Positions 35,787-44,449 of a stretch of DNA of 64,000 nt are shown here, one piece after another (within the stretch, counting starts at the first letter, position 1; each line of letters starts with the position of its first letter). The DNA comes from Marinagarivorans cellulosilyticus (GTDB taxonomy: Bacteria > Pseudomonadota > Gammaproteobacteria > Pseudomonadales > Cellvibrionaceae). The DNA is taken from contig NZ_AP023086.1 of NCBI RefSeq assembly GCF_021655555.1, positions 124,001 to 188,000 on the forward strand. Direction: 5' to 3'. The translations under genes were made by a program, and so were the position numbers. Under the pieces are notes generated by a model that was not told the origin of the DNA, did no database searches, and saw only the letters and a program-made list of their open reading frames with translations.

Positions 35787-35797
35787 GGGGCTTAATG

Positions 35798-36050
35798 GGC
35801 ATCTCTAAAAATGCACTTTTTCCGTGATAGTGACTTACAGGTTTTTGCTCCTGCAAAACCTGTATTCAGTCCATCCATGGACATTAGCTCCGTCCTCGAG
35901 TCCTCACAAATTGGAGGATCAATTTGCACAGCTTGCTGCCCGCAGGGTGAAGCGCAAGGATGCGCTGAATGATTTACACCACGTAAACTGCGGCTCTCCG
36001 GGCGGTGCTTCCTTGCTCTCACAAAAAAATTACTATTTTTAGAGGTGCCC
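35798..36050 (+). repeat. MITE-like element, copy 5
   Basis: 253 bp, GGGCATCTC...GAGGTGCCC between TTAAT (left) and TTAATG (right). It carries both module A (a slightly diverged ACAGGTTTTTGC version) and module B, in the same order as copy 6 reversed. It lies between the TIGR02450 gene and the 3' end of the aldehyde dehydrogenase gene. Confidence 0.9.
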
Positions 36051-36090
36051 TTAATGTTAGCGGGTTAAGCCCCTTAGGTTTTTGGGTGGG

Positions 36091-37467
36091 TTATTTAATC
36101 CAAATTTGCTTGGCGTTCACAAATTCTTTGATGCCGTGGGGGCCGAGTTCGCGGCCATAACCCGATTTTTTTATACCGCCGCTGGGCAGTCGTGGGTCGG
36201 TTTTAACAATGCCGTTTATGGCGACTTGGCCGGCATTTAGGTCTTTGGCAAACTTGAGCGCTAGGTCTACATCCTGCGTCCATACGCCGGCGCCCAAGCC
36301 GTATTCGGTGTCGTTAGCGAGTGTTAAGGCGTGCTCGGGTGAATCGGCTTTTATCACCACCATCACGGGGCCAAAGGTTTCTTCTTTAAACGCGCACATG
36401 GTTTCAGTTACGTCGGTTAATAGCGTGACCGGGTAAAAATAACCTTCGCCTTCGGGTATTTCGCCACCGAGTAAACAGTTGGCGCCCGCTGCTACGGTGG
36501 CGGCCACTTGGCGGTGTAAGTTTTGCCGTAAATCGTTGCGGGCAATAGGGCCTATGTCGGTGTCTTCTAAAAGTGGGTCGCCAAGCTTTAGTGCAGCTAA
36601 CCGCGTTTTTAATTTACCGATAAACGTATCGTAAACCTCGCTGGCAACAATAATGCGCTTGGCGGCAATACACGATTGGCCGGCATTAATAATGCGCGAC
36701 AAGGTGGCGATGTCGGCGGCGGTGTCTAAGTCGGCATCGGCTAATACAATGAAGGGGTCTGAGCCGCCTAGCTCTAATACCGCGTGTTTAATCTCGGCGG
36801 CAGCCGTGGCGGCAACAATGCCCCCCGCTTTAGCGGAGCCGGTAAACGAAACGGCTTGCACCGCAGGGTGGCGAATAGCCTCGGCGACAGCCGGTGTGGC
36901 AATGGGTAAGTTCACCAAAATATTTTTGGGTGCGCCAGCCTTCGCAAAGACATCGGCAATGGCTTGTGCGCAACCGGGTACGTTGGGGTCGTGTTTTAAC
37001 ACGCAGGTATTACCGGCCATTAGCGCTGGGGCAAAGTAGCGCGCTGCCAGCCACAGCGGCGCGTTCCACGGCAATATGCCCAATAACGTGCCTAGCGGTT
37101 GATAGTACACATAGCTGTTAGAGGCATCAGACGGTAGCGTTTCGGTCGCCAAGTAAGGCTCGGCGTGCTCGGCGTAATATTCAGAACACCACGCGGCTTT
37201 TTCCACTTCGGCTAGGCCCTCTTTTACGGGCTTGCCCATCTCTTTTGCCATTAATTCGGCCAGCAAAGGTTTGGCGTCGCGCAGGGCTTTGGCCACATTA
37301 CGCAATACCTCGGCGCGCTCGGCAAAGGTGGTGTTTTTCCAGTGGCTAAACGCGTTATTGGCTTGGGAAATTTTTTCGTCGATTCCCACGCTATTTAACG
37401 TAGGGTATTCGGCTAATTTTTGGCCGTTAAATGGATTGGTTGCAATCAGTGCCTGATTCATAGTCAC
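36091..37467 (-). CDS. doeC: NAD(P)-dependent aldehyde dehydrogenase, probable DoeC role
   Basis: 458 aa ALDH of the short succinate-semialdehyde dehydrogenase (Sad/YneI-like) type. It has LPWNAPLWLAARYFAPALMAGN, the Gly-loop SFTGSAKAG, the catalytic Glu in LELGGSDPF and the catalytic Cys in NAGQSCIAAKR (about 265). As the last gene of the doeB2-doeD-doeA-doeC-like order it should oxidise aspartate semialdehyde to aspartate, the final step of ectoine breakdown. Sequence alone also allows succinate semialdehyde as substrate; the assignment rests on context. Confidence 0.8.
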   Translation of the reverse strand: MTMNQALIATNPFNGQKLAEYPTLNSVGIDEKISQANNAFSHWKNTTFAERAEVLRNVAKALRDAKPLLAELMAKEMGKPVKEGLAEVEKAAWCSEYYAEHAEPYLATETLPSDASNSYVYYQPLGTLLGILPWNAPLWLAARYFAPALMAGNTCVLKHDPNVPGCAQAIADVFAKAGAPKNILVNLPIATPAVAEAIRHPAVQAVSFTGSAKAGGIVAATAAAEIKHAVLELGGSDPFIVLADADLDTAADIATLSRIINAGQSCIAAKRIIVASEVYDTFIGKLKTRLAALKLGDPLLEDTDIGPIARNDLRQNLHRQVAATVAAGANCLLGGEIPEGEGYFYPVTLLTDVTETMCAFKEETFGPVMVVIKADSPEHALTLANDTEYGLGAGVWTQDVDLALKFAKDLNAGQVAINGIVKTDPRLPSGGIKKSGYGRELGPHGIKEFVNAKQIWIK

Positions 37468-37544
37468 CTCGTTGATTATCGGTTTTAGGGTGATAAAAAC
37501 GCCGCTTATTCACGGCGCTGTTGGCTAGGGTTGGGCTGCTTGCG

Positions 37545-38888
37545 TTAACTTTTAGCGTGCGCATGTTTAGCGGCTTTAATTTGCTGCTTACTAGCGGTAG
37601 CTTTTGTATTTACAGCCTGAGTACTGGCGCTGGGGCTGGATTGAATGCTGCTTGCGGGCAAGCCTTGCGGGCTGCCAGCTATATTGCTGGCAGTAGGGTT
37701 AGGTTGAACCATCGCACTAGCTTCGTTAGGTTTTACGGAAAAGTCCCTATCCATAGTAAAAAAGGATTCACAGCCGTCGGCGGTAATATGAATAGTGTCG
37801 GAAATGCCGCAGGTCTTGTCGCCATCAACCCCCCACATCCAAGGGATAACATGAAACGTCATGCCTTCTTTTAAAACGGTGCCGTCGCCTTGTTTTAAGC
37901 TGCATATATAGCCTTCGTCCCAGCTGGGTGGGAAGGCGATGCCAATGGAATAACCTGATCGCGTTACCAAACGTGCGCCCACATCATTATGGGAAATAAT
38001 ATTGCGGATCATGTTGTCCACATCCGATACCGTCATGCCTGGCTGAATGTAGTTATGCATGGTATTGAGCGCTAACTTCATACACTCCTGCGCCTTGTGC
38101 ATGGAATCGCTCAGCTGGCCCAATACCACGGTGCGCATCATGGCGGTGTGGTAGCGGCGGTAGCAGCCGCCCACTTCCAAAAAAATATGCTCATCGGGCT
38201 TAACCACGCGGCCCTCCCATGTGGCGTGGCCAATCATGGTGCGCGGGCCAGAGGTAACATAGGGCATTACCGCCGGTGGCTCGCCGCCTGCGCGGAACAT
38301 GGCCGCGCTAATGGCGGCACCAATTTCGTTTTCGGTAGCGCCGGCGTGGCAAGCGGCTATGCCTGCCTCCATGCCGGCTTCGGTCGCGGTGGCGGCGCGG
38401 CGCATTAAGTCTATTTCCAGTGCCGATTTGCAAATGCGGCCTTCTTCTACAATGCCAAAACAGTCCAGTAGCTTGGCATCGGTTAGGGTGGTATGGATGG
38501 TGTCTTGCTGGTAGGCGGGGAAGAAGTAGCTATTGCGCTCGTAACCAATGCGCTTAGTCGATAGGCCAAATTCACGCAGTGCATCGACCAGCATTTGCAC
38601 GGCATCGCCGGTATCAGGGTAGGGGCGTGTGCGCTCCACCCAGGTGCGGGCAAAAATATTGGATTCCTCCAATGCGCGGGTAATCATGAAGGGCTCGTCT
38701 TCTAAGGGCACAACCAGCGCTTGGAAGAACGAGTAACCGGTGGTTTGGTAATCGGTTAGGTACATGATGTTTTCGGGGTCGGTGATTACCACGGCATCCA
38801 AGTGGCGCTCGGCAATGCGGCTGCGTAGCTCGGAAATTCGGCGCTCGTACTCCTCGTAGGGGAAGGTCATATCATCGCGTTTTTTCAT
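37545..38888 (-). CDS. doeA: Ectoine hydrolase DoeA
   Basis: 447 aa, M24 (creatinase/aminopeptidase P-like) fold: FPYEEYERRISELRSRIAERHLDAVVITDPENIMYLTDYQ, then GHATWEGRVVKPDEHIFLEVGGCYRRYHTAMMRTVV and TFHVIPWMWGVDGDKTCGISDTI, which I recognise as DoeA/EutD. It opens the ectoine ring to N-acetyl-diaminobutyrate. The first ATG (38888) overlaps the doeD stop by 4 nt; ATG 38870 (MTFPYEE) is an alternative. Unlike the roughly 400-residue relatives it has an Ala/Ser/Thr-rich tail of about 55 residues ending KAAKHAHAKS. Confidence 0.88.
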   Translation of the reverse strand: MKKRDDMTFPYEEYERRISELRSRIAERHLDAVVITDPENIMYLTDYQTTGYSFFQALVVPLEDEPFMITRALEESNIFARTWVERTRPYPDTGDAVQMLVDALREFGLSTKRIGYERNSYFFPAYQQDTIHTTLTDAKLLDCFGIVEEGRICKSALEIDLMRRAATATEAGMEAGIAACHAGATENEIGAAISAAMFRAGGEPPAVMPYVTSGPRTMIGHATWEGRVVKPDEHIFLEVGGCYRRYHTAMMRTVVLGQLSDSMHKAQECMKLALNTMHNYIQPGMTVSDVDNMIRNIISHNDVGARLVTRSGYSIGIAFPPSWDEGYICSLKQGDGTVLKEGMTFHVIPWMWGVDGDKTCGISDTIHITADGCESFFTMDRDFSVKPNEASAMVQPNPTASNIAGSPQGLPASSIQSSPSASTQAVNTKATASKQQIKAAKHAHAKS

Positions 38889-40156
38889 GCGGCGGCCTCC
38901 AAAACGGTTTGTGCGGTTTGCACTAGAATATCCAGTCCTTCTTGTAAGTCGCTGTCGGGAATGGTCAGCGGCGGTATCAGCTTAACCACTCGGCCACCTG
39001 TGCCGCAGCTGGCAATTAATAAGCCCTTATCAAAGCACTGGTTAACAATGGCTTTGGCATTTTCGCCGTTGCCCACATCTAAGCCTAAAATCATGCCTTT
39101 ACCGCGCACTTGCACGGCGCTCAGTTTTTCTAGCGGTGCAAGGGCGCCAGCCATCACTTTGGCTTTGGCTTTTACCTCGTCCATAAAGCTGTCGTCTTCA
39201 AAGTAACTGAGCATTTCGGCACCAGCCACAAACGATAACGACTGGCCGCGGAAGGTGCCGGTGTGCTCGCCAGGTGACCAGTGTTGATCAATCTCGGGTT
39301 TTACCAGGTTTACCGCCATAGGGGTGCCCATGCCGCCAATGCCTTTGGCTAGGCACACAATGTCCGGGTCTATGCCGTAATCGTCAAAACTAAAGAATGA
39401 ACCCGTGCGGCCAATGCCTACTTGGACATCGTCGATAATCAGTAAACTGCCAAAGTCTTTCGCTAGCTGGGCTAACGCCGTTAGCCACGCTTTATGGGCA
39501 ACGTTCACGCCGCCTTCGGCTTGAATGGTTTCCACTAAGAATGCCGCTGGTGGGCTAATACCACTGGAGGCATCGCTATATTGCCCGCGCAGTGCTTCTA
39601 TATTGGCTACACCGCAGCCCATTTCGCAGCCACTACAGGGTTTTTCACAGCCAAAAGGTTGATGCTCTACATGCAGCAACGGAATGCCCGCCGCGCCGCG
39701 AAAGTATTGGTTGGCGGTGCACGCAAGCGAGCCTAAGGTCATACCGTGAAAGCCTTTGGTAAAAGCCACAATGTCACTGCGGCCGGTGGCCCTGCGCGCT
39801 AATTTTAAAGCAGCCTCTACCGCATTGGTGCCGGTTGGCCCCATAAATTGCAGTTTGTGGGGCATGTTGCGCGGTTCGAGAATGGTTGTTACAAAGCGCT
39901 CCATAAAGGCCCGCTTAGCGGTGGTGTGCATATCTAAACTGTGTAAAACACCATCGTTTTGCAGATAGTTAATCATGGCGGTTTTCATGCGCGGGTTGTT
40001 ATGGCCAAAGTTCAGCACGCCTGCGCCTGCAAAAAAATCGATATATTCCTTGCCGTCTTCGTCGGTTTGGCGCGCGTTAATGGCTTTATCAAACACCACC
40101 GGGTAGACGCGACAATAGGCTCTAATATCGGATTCTCGTTGCTCGAATATGCTCAT
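38885..40156 (-). CDS. doeD: Class III aminotransferase DoeD (diaminobutyrate transaminase)
   Basis: 423 aa PLP enzyme of the EctB/DoeD branch: DFFAGAGVLNFGHNNP, MGPTGTNAVEAALKLARRATGR, FTKGFHGMTLGSLA, and PLP lysine in LAKGIGGMGTPMA (about 268). In ectoine breakdown it converts diaminobutyrate to aspartate semialdehyde. A Cys-rich insertion, FGCEKPCSGCEMGCG, lies near residue 170, where relatives have an ordinary acidic loop. It lies between doeB2 and doeA with a 4-nt overlap on the doeA side. Confidence 0.85.
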   Translation of the reverse strand: MSIFEQRESDIRAYCRVYPVVFDKAINARQTDEDGKEYIDFFAGAGVLNFGHNNPRMKTAMINYLQNDGVLHSLDMHTTAKRAFMERFVTTILEPRNMPHKLQFMGPTGTNAVEAALKLARRATGRSDIVAFTKGFHGMTLGSLACTANQYFRGAAGIPLLHVEHQPFGCEKPCSGCEMGCGVANIEALRGQYSDASSGISPPAAFLVETIQAEGGVNVAHKAWLTALAQLAKDFGSLLIIDDVQVGIGRTGSFFSFDDYGIDPDIVCLAKGIGGMGTPMAVNLVKPEIDQHWSPGEHTGTFRGQSLSFVAGAEMLSYFEDDSFMDEVKAKAKVMAGALAPLEKLSAVQVRGKGMILGLDVGNGENAKAIVNQCFDKGLLIASCGTGGRVVKLIPPLTIPDSDLQEGLDILVQTAQTVLEAAA

Positions 40157-40227
40157 ACTTGTCTCCTCGTTGTGTAAAAAATAAGGCGTGACTAAACAGG
40201 TGCCGCGCCCTTTTTGCAGTGCCAGTG

Positions 40228-41481
40228 TTAACTGAGTGTATTGATGCTGTTGTGGTTTGAATGGGTGAGGCTATTGGGCGCCGGCGCACCGGCTAACTGT
40301 GCGAACAGGCGCGTAACTTTTTCGATTAAACGGTCGTTAAAGTCGTAGTGCGGGCTGTGGCAAGGTGCTTGATGGTCGGGGCCATCGTCGGCCCCAATTA
40401 GCGCAAATGCGCCTGGAATTTGCTGCAAGTAATAACTGAAGTCTTCCGATGCCATAATCGGTGCAGGCAGGTTTTGCTCTAGGGCATCAGTATTTTGTGG
40501 CAAATCGCAGTTGTTCGGTGGCGTATGCAGTTGCTGCCAAAGTTGGCGCATTTGCAGCGCTTGGGCGGCGTGGTTAATGGTGGCGCCATAGCGGGGTTGA
40601 ATATTGACTTCGCACTCTACCCCGTAAGTGCGGGCGGTACTCACGGCGATATCAGTAATCCATTCGTTAATTTGTTCGCGGGTGCTTTGATCGGGGATGC
40701 GAATGCTGCCGCCAATAATGGCCTGTTGTGGAATAACCGTAGCGGCGCTGGGTGCCTCTATAGAGGTTACGCTAACCACTGCGGCTTTTTGCGGCGGCAG
40801 CCTGCGGCTAATAATTTGTTGTAAAGCCATGGTAATAGCGCTGGCCGCAAGTACGGGGTCGCGGCATAGCTCTGGTTGGCTGGCGTGGCCACCACGGCCG
40901 TTGACTGTGAGTGTAAAGGTGCCGTTGCCGCACATTACTATGCCATCGGGGCAAAGCATTTTGCCAAAATCTATAGCGGGCCAATTGTGCCAACCAAATA
41001 TTTGATCCACACCTTTCAATGCGCCATCTTCGATCATTTTTTTGGCGCCGTGGCCGCCTTCTTCTGCCGGCTGAAAAATTAACGTAACAGGCGCGGGTAA
41101 TTGATCCTCACAATATTTTAACCATTTGGCCGTTGCTAGCAGGGTGGCGGTATGGCCATCGTGGCCACAGGCATGCATGCAACCGGTGTGTTGTGATTGA
41201 TAGACTTTACCGGTTTTTTCGTCAATGGGCAGAGCGTCGATGTCGCCACGCAAGGCAATGCGTGGGTGGCTGGAGTTATTACTATTGGTGATGTTGCGCG
41301 GTGTTAACTTGGCCACGGTGCCAGTTTGCGCACATACCGTCCAGGGAATTCCCAGTTGTGTTAATTCCGCTCGAATACGCTCAGCTGTGCGATTTTCTTG
41401 CCAGCCAAGCTCGGGATATTGATGTAGCTCTCGGCGTATTACTTGCGCCGATGAGATGGTCTTTTGCCAGAAGTCCGACAT
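40228..41481 (-). CDS. doeB2: M20 family amidohydrolase, DoeB2-type deacetylase
   Basis: 417 aa. M20D metal ligands: MHACGHDGHTATLL, the catalytic Glu pair in IFQPAEEGGHGAKKM, and HSPHYDFND near the C-terminus. The dimerisation domain has NGRGGHASQP. In the DoeB2 role it deacetylates N-alpha-acetyl-L-2,4-diaminobutyrate, the DoeA product; other M20D enzymes hydrolyse hippurate or IAA-amino acids. The assignment rests on sequence style plus its place as first gene of the operon. No canonical M14-type doeB is present here. Confidence 0.8.
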   Translation of the reverse strand: MSDFWQKTISSAQVIRRELHQYPELGWQENRTAERIRAELTQLGIPWTVCAQTGTVAKLTPRNITNSNNSSHPRIALRGDIDALPIDEKTGKVYQSQHTGCMHACGHDGHTATLLATAKWLKYCEDQLPAPVTLIFQPAEEGGHGAKKMIEDGALKGVDQIFGWHNWPAIDFGKMLCPDGIVMCGNGTFTLTVNGRGGHASQPELCRDPVLAASAITMALQQIISRRLPPQKAAVVSVTSIEAPSAATVIPQQAIIGGSIRIPDQSTREQINEWITDIAVSTARTYGVECEVNIQPRYGATINHAAQALQMRQLWQQLHTPPNNCDLPQNTDALEQNLPAPIMASEDFSYYLQQIPGAFALIGADDGPDHQAPCHSPHYDFNDRLIEKVTRLFAQLAGAPAPNSLTHSNHNSINTLS

Positions 41482-41903
41482 GATCCTCCCTTCAAATACC
41501 GAATAAAATAAAAATTCGGAAGCACTGTTTTGGCGCGGTGCGGCGCACTAATTTTGCTATGTGATACTTAAATAGAGCAAAAAAGCACTCGACACACCAC
41601 CATGGTAGACCCTACGCAAGCCTTGTTCCAATTTACGGCAGTGGTTAGTGGGTGAAGTTCAAGAATGGGATAAATAGCATGGATAAATAACAGTTAATGC
41701 CACAAGTTGGCACTTAGAAAGTGGTGGCGGTTATTTGTGTCATAGGACTGGCAGTAAAGCAGTACAATGGAAAGCTTTCGCGGCAGGGGCTAGTGAATTG
41801 CCTTAATTCCTCTTATTGTGCCTATTTAGAGTAAAGGCTTAAGTCGCTGATTGTAAGCAAGGCCGGCTCGCCGACTATTAGAAACCGAGACACATTAATA
41901 ACC
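41482..41903. other. Intergenic region upstream of the doe operon
   Basis: About 420 bp without a gene. It must hold the promoter of the minus-strand doe operon, but no clear -10/-35 pair or operator stands out. No DoeX-like Lrp/AsnC regulator gene is adjacent. Confidence 0.4.
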
Positions 41904-42449
41904 ATGAAAAATGATTACCCAAAGCCGCCCAAAAGGCTTCGTGATTTAAGGGCATCTCTAAAAATAGTAATTTTTGTGTGAGAGCAAGGAAGCACCGCCC
42001 GGAGAGCCGCAGTTTACGTGGTGTAAATCATTCAGCGCATCCTTGCGCTTCACCCTGCGGGCAGCAAGCTGTGCAAATTGATCCTCCAATTTGTGAGGAC
42101 TCGAGGACGGAGCTAATGTCCATGGATGGACCGAATACAGGTTTTGCAGGAGCGAAAACCTGTAAGCCGCTATCGCGGAAAAAGTGCATTTTTAGAGATG
42201 CCCTTAAATGGCTTTGGCCCCCGAAGTGAAGAGATATTAGCTGAAGTTGAAATTCATTCAGTCGAAGATTTTATGGCGATTGATCCTTATGATCTATACG
42301 CAAAGATAAAGCCTATGAAGGGTATGGGATTAAATTCAATTTATGCAATTATCGGAGCAAGGGAGAACTTGTCATGGTTAGAGGTAGCAAAAACGCGTAA
42401 AGCCGAAATTTTAATGCGCCTTGATGACCTCAGGTTAGCGCCGAAGTAA
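41904..42449 (+). pseudogene. TfoX C-terminal-domain gene split by MITE copy 6
   Basis: The frame MKNDYPKPPKRLRD-L starts at ATG 41904 and is cut at TTAA (41946-41949). After the element it resumes in the same frame as NGFGPRSEEILAEVEIHSVEDF, DPYDLYAKIK and GLNSIYAIIGARE to TAA 42449. Removing element plus one TTAA gives exactly 96 codons (95 aa) of a stand-alone TfoX_C helix-hairpin-helix protein. A read-through frame from ATG 42126 inside the element could still give an altered N-terminus. Confidence 0.85.
41950..42203 (-). repeat. MITE-like element, copy 6
   Basis: 254 bp, GGGCATCTC...GAGATGCCC, perfect TTAA duplication (41946-41949 and 42204-42207). Core plus modules B and A. Its insertion into a coding sequence gives the clearest proof of the element's exact borders. 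Confidence 0.95.
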
Positions 42450-42510
42450 AATTCAAAGATGCCCTTTATGATTTTAGACACCCAAAAAATACACTATGGA
42501 GAAAGAGGCA

Positions 42511-42831
42511 ATGATTTTATCAAATACGACAGACGTTGTCGGTTATAAAGTTACCGAATCCATCGGTTTGGTGAATGGTAGTATTGTTCAGTCTAAGCAT
42601 GTGGGTAGGGATATTATGGCTGGGCTTAAAACATTGATTGGTGGTGAAATAGCCGGCTATACCGAAATGTTATCGGACGCCCGGGATAAAGCGATACAGC
42701 GTATGGCTAAAGAGGCTGAAGGCAAAGGTGCAAACGCCGTAATCAATATTCGTTTTACAACCAGTGCTATATCTCAGGGTATGTCTGAAATTCTCGTATA
42801 CGGTACGGCTGTAGTACTCACGAAAATATAG
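42511..42831 (+). CDS. YbjQ-family (UPF0145) protein
   Basis: 106 aa from ATG 42511, with GAGG just upstream; ATG 42496 lacks a ribosome-binding site. The sequence VVGYKVTESIGLVNGSIVQSKHVGRDIMAGLKTLIGGEIAGYTEML, then ARDKAIQRMAKEAEGKGANAVINIRF, is the YbjQ signature, a pentameric dodecin-like fold sometimes called heavy-metal-binding. Function uncertain. Length matches the family (about 107 aa). Confidence 0.9.
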   Translation: MILSNTTDVVGYKVTESIGLVNGSIVQSKHVGRDIMAGLKTLIGGEIAGYTEMLSDARDKAIQRMAKEAEGKGANAVINIRFTTSAISQGMSEILVYGTAVVLTKI

Positions 42832-42894
42832 TACTAACAAAATAGGGTACTAATAAAAATCTAGAGCCAGCCTTAAGGGCCTAAATGGCTATTG

Positions 42895-43266
42895 CTAAGG
42901 TTTTACAATCGTTTTAGGGGCTTGTGTTTCGGTTTTTGGTAATGCAATAAAAGCCGGAAAGGTGCTTTCGCGTATTGCGCCAGTGCGCGCATTCGGGAAT
43001 TTTTGGCGATCGGCCTCTGTGGCTAATTCGTTACCTTCAGCTCTGCGGGGTGACGGCCTTTTCTGTTTTAGTCCATTTCCTTTTTCACTTTTATCGCTTT
43101 GGCGAGGGTACTGTAAACTATAAGTGAATTGCTTATTATCGTTGGCAAAAAATATGGCTGCTAAAATGCTCGTTAATGGGGCTGGGGGTACTCGTGCAAG
43201 CGGTAAGCAGGTAAGTGCTAGCGATAATGGCTCCGCTAAGGCGAAAAGTGTTATCCATAAAGAATC
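42895..43266 (-). pseudogene. Open frame of 123 codons with no start, possible frameshifted gene
   Basis: On the minus strand there are no stops from 43266 down to TAG 42895-42897, yet the frame contains no ATG, GTG or TTG. It reads ITLFALAEPLSLALTCLPL (signal-like), then SILAAIFFANDNKQ and a charged C-terminal half ending PKTIVKP. An ATG with an AGGA ribosome-binding site (43258) sits at the right place in another frame that stops after about 40 codons. A one-base indel just after this ATG would join the two. No family recognised. Confidence 0.4.
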
Positions 43267-43388
43267 CTAAAATTATTCGGTCTTAATTGTTTAAGGGCTA
43301 TAAGGATTCTGTTATTAACCGCCAGTTCAGTACTTTACAAAACTTTACGTTGTGAATGTTAGGGCGCCATAAAGCAAATATGGGGCAA

Positions 43389-44249
43389 TTATTCTATTTC
43401 GGTAACCCAGACGTCGACATCCATTTTTGAGCCTGGATTGCCAAAAAAATTTCCTGCTACTGGCGGAACCGATTCGGGTAAGCGTGCTACGGCTACGGCA
43501 ATATGGTCTGCGCCCACCATATCACCTATGGTGGGGTCAAAACCTTTCCAACCAGCACCTGGAATAAAAACTTCTGCCCACGCATGGGTAGAGCCCGATT
43601 GCGCTATAGCCGCATGTGAATGAATATAACCACTGACAAAGCGTGCAGCAAAACCCAAAGCTTTTGCTGCGGCCATAAATAAGCTTGCGCAATCACGGCA
43701 CGAGCCAGAGCCTAATGCGAGTGTTTGCTCTGCCGGTTGTACGCCTTCTTCTTCCCTTATGCGATAAGAGACCGTTTGATAAATGCGTTGGTTTAATTGC
43801 AGTAATAATTCAAATGTTTGAAATTTTTCTTTGTGGCTAGTGCTTTTTAGTTCGGCTATCCAATTATCGATAATTGTTGAGCGTGGTTCTGCTGGGTTAA
43901 GTAGGTAAGGCGATAGTTGTATTGTATCTTCAGGTGAATAATTAAAAGGGTAGTGAACGGCGTAGTTGGAAACTAAAAAATCGTGAGGAAGTAAATCGTA
44001 TTGCTGAATAACAACTTCGCTGCTTATTGTTAAGCTTTGCGTTTTGGTGTTAAAACTTGCAGTGGATATACAGTTGCCCTCGACATCACGCTGCCACCGC
44101 AGCGATACCAGTGGTGTGATGTCAAGCTTTGAGTATTCAATGCGCAGCTCGTGGCCCTCCCTTGGGCGCAAACGCAATGTATGTGGTAGTAGTTGCACGC
44201 TACTAGAAAATTCATAGTGTGTCCGATGAATTATTTTAAATTTTTTCAC
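43389..44249 (-). CDS. Transglutaminase-like cysteine protease family protein
   Basis: 286 aa: an N-terminal beta region typical of bacterial transglutaminase-like proteins (FKIIHRTHYEFSSSVQLLPHTLRLRPREGHELRI), then the catalytic Cys in LGSGSCRDCASLFM (about 182), His in GSTHAWAEVFIPGAGW and Asp in GFDPTIGD. The Cys-His-Asp triad is intact. No signal peptide. Usually found in peptide-cleaving or amide-forming enzymes; partner unknown. Confidence 0.9.
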   Translation of the reverse strand: MKKFKIIHRTHYEFSSSVQLLPHTLRLRPREGHELRIEYSKLDITPLVSLRWQRDVEGNCISTASFNTKTQSLTISSEVVIQQYDLLPHDFLVSNYAVHYPFNYSPEDTIQLSPYLLNPAEPRSTIIDNWIAELKSTSHKEKFQTFELLLQLNQRIYQTVSYRIREEEGVQPAEQTLALGSGSCRDCASLFMAAAKALGFAARFVSGYIHSHAAIAQSGSTHAWAEVFIPGAGWKGFDPTIGDMVGADHIAVAVARLPESVPPVAGNFFGNPGSKMDVDVWVTEIE

Positions 44250-44449
44250 TATAAAAGCCCAACGCGTCGCGTAGTGTGTAACTAAACCATTGGTAATGGT
44301 TTAGTTGTGGTTACTTGCATAACCTAATATGGCGGTTTTGAAAATTAACACAAGTTATTTGTGAGTTGTTAGTAAGGTGTATAGGTGTGGCAGGGGGAAT
44401 GTCAGTGCGACAAATTGTCGCAGAGTAGGGCCTGTAGTATGTGCTGCTA

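Noticed and set aside
35792..36022. Open frames of 60-90 codons inside the MITE copies (for example 35792-36022, 41978-42229, 26530-26754)
   Set aside because: The same translated text recurs in every copy on both strands, has no family features and follows the hairpin modules. It is a by-product of the repeats.
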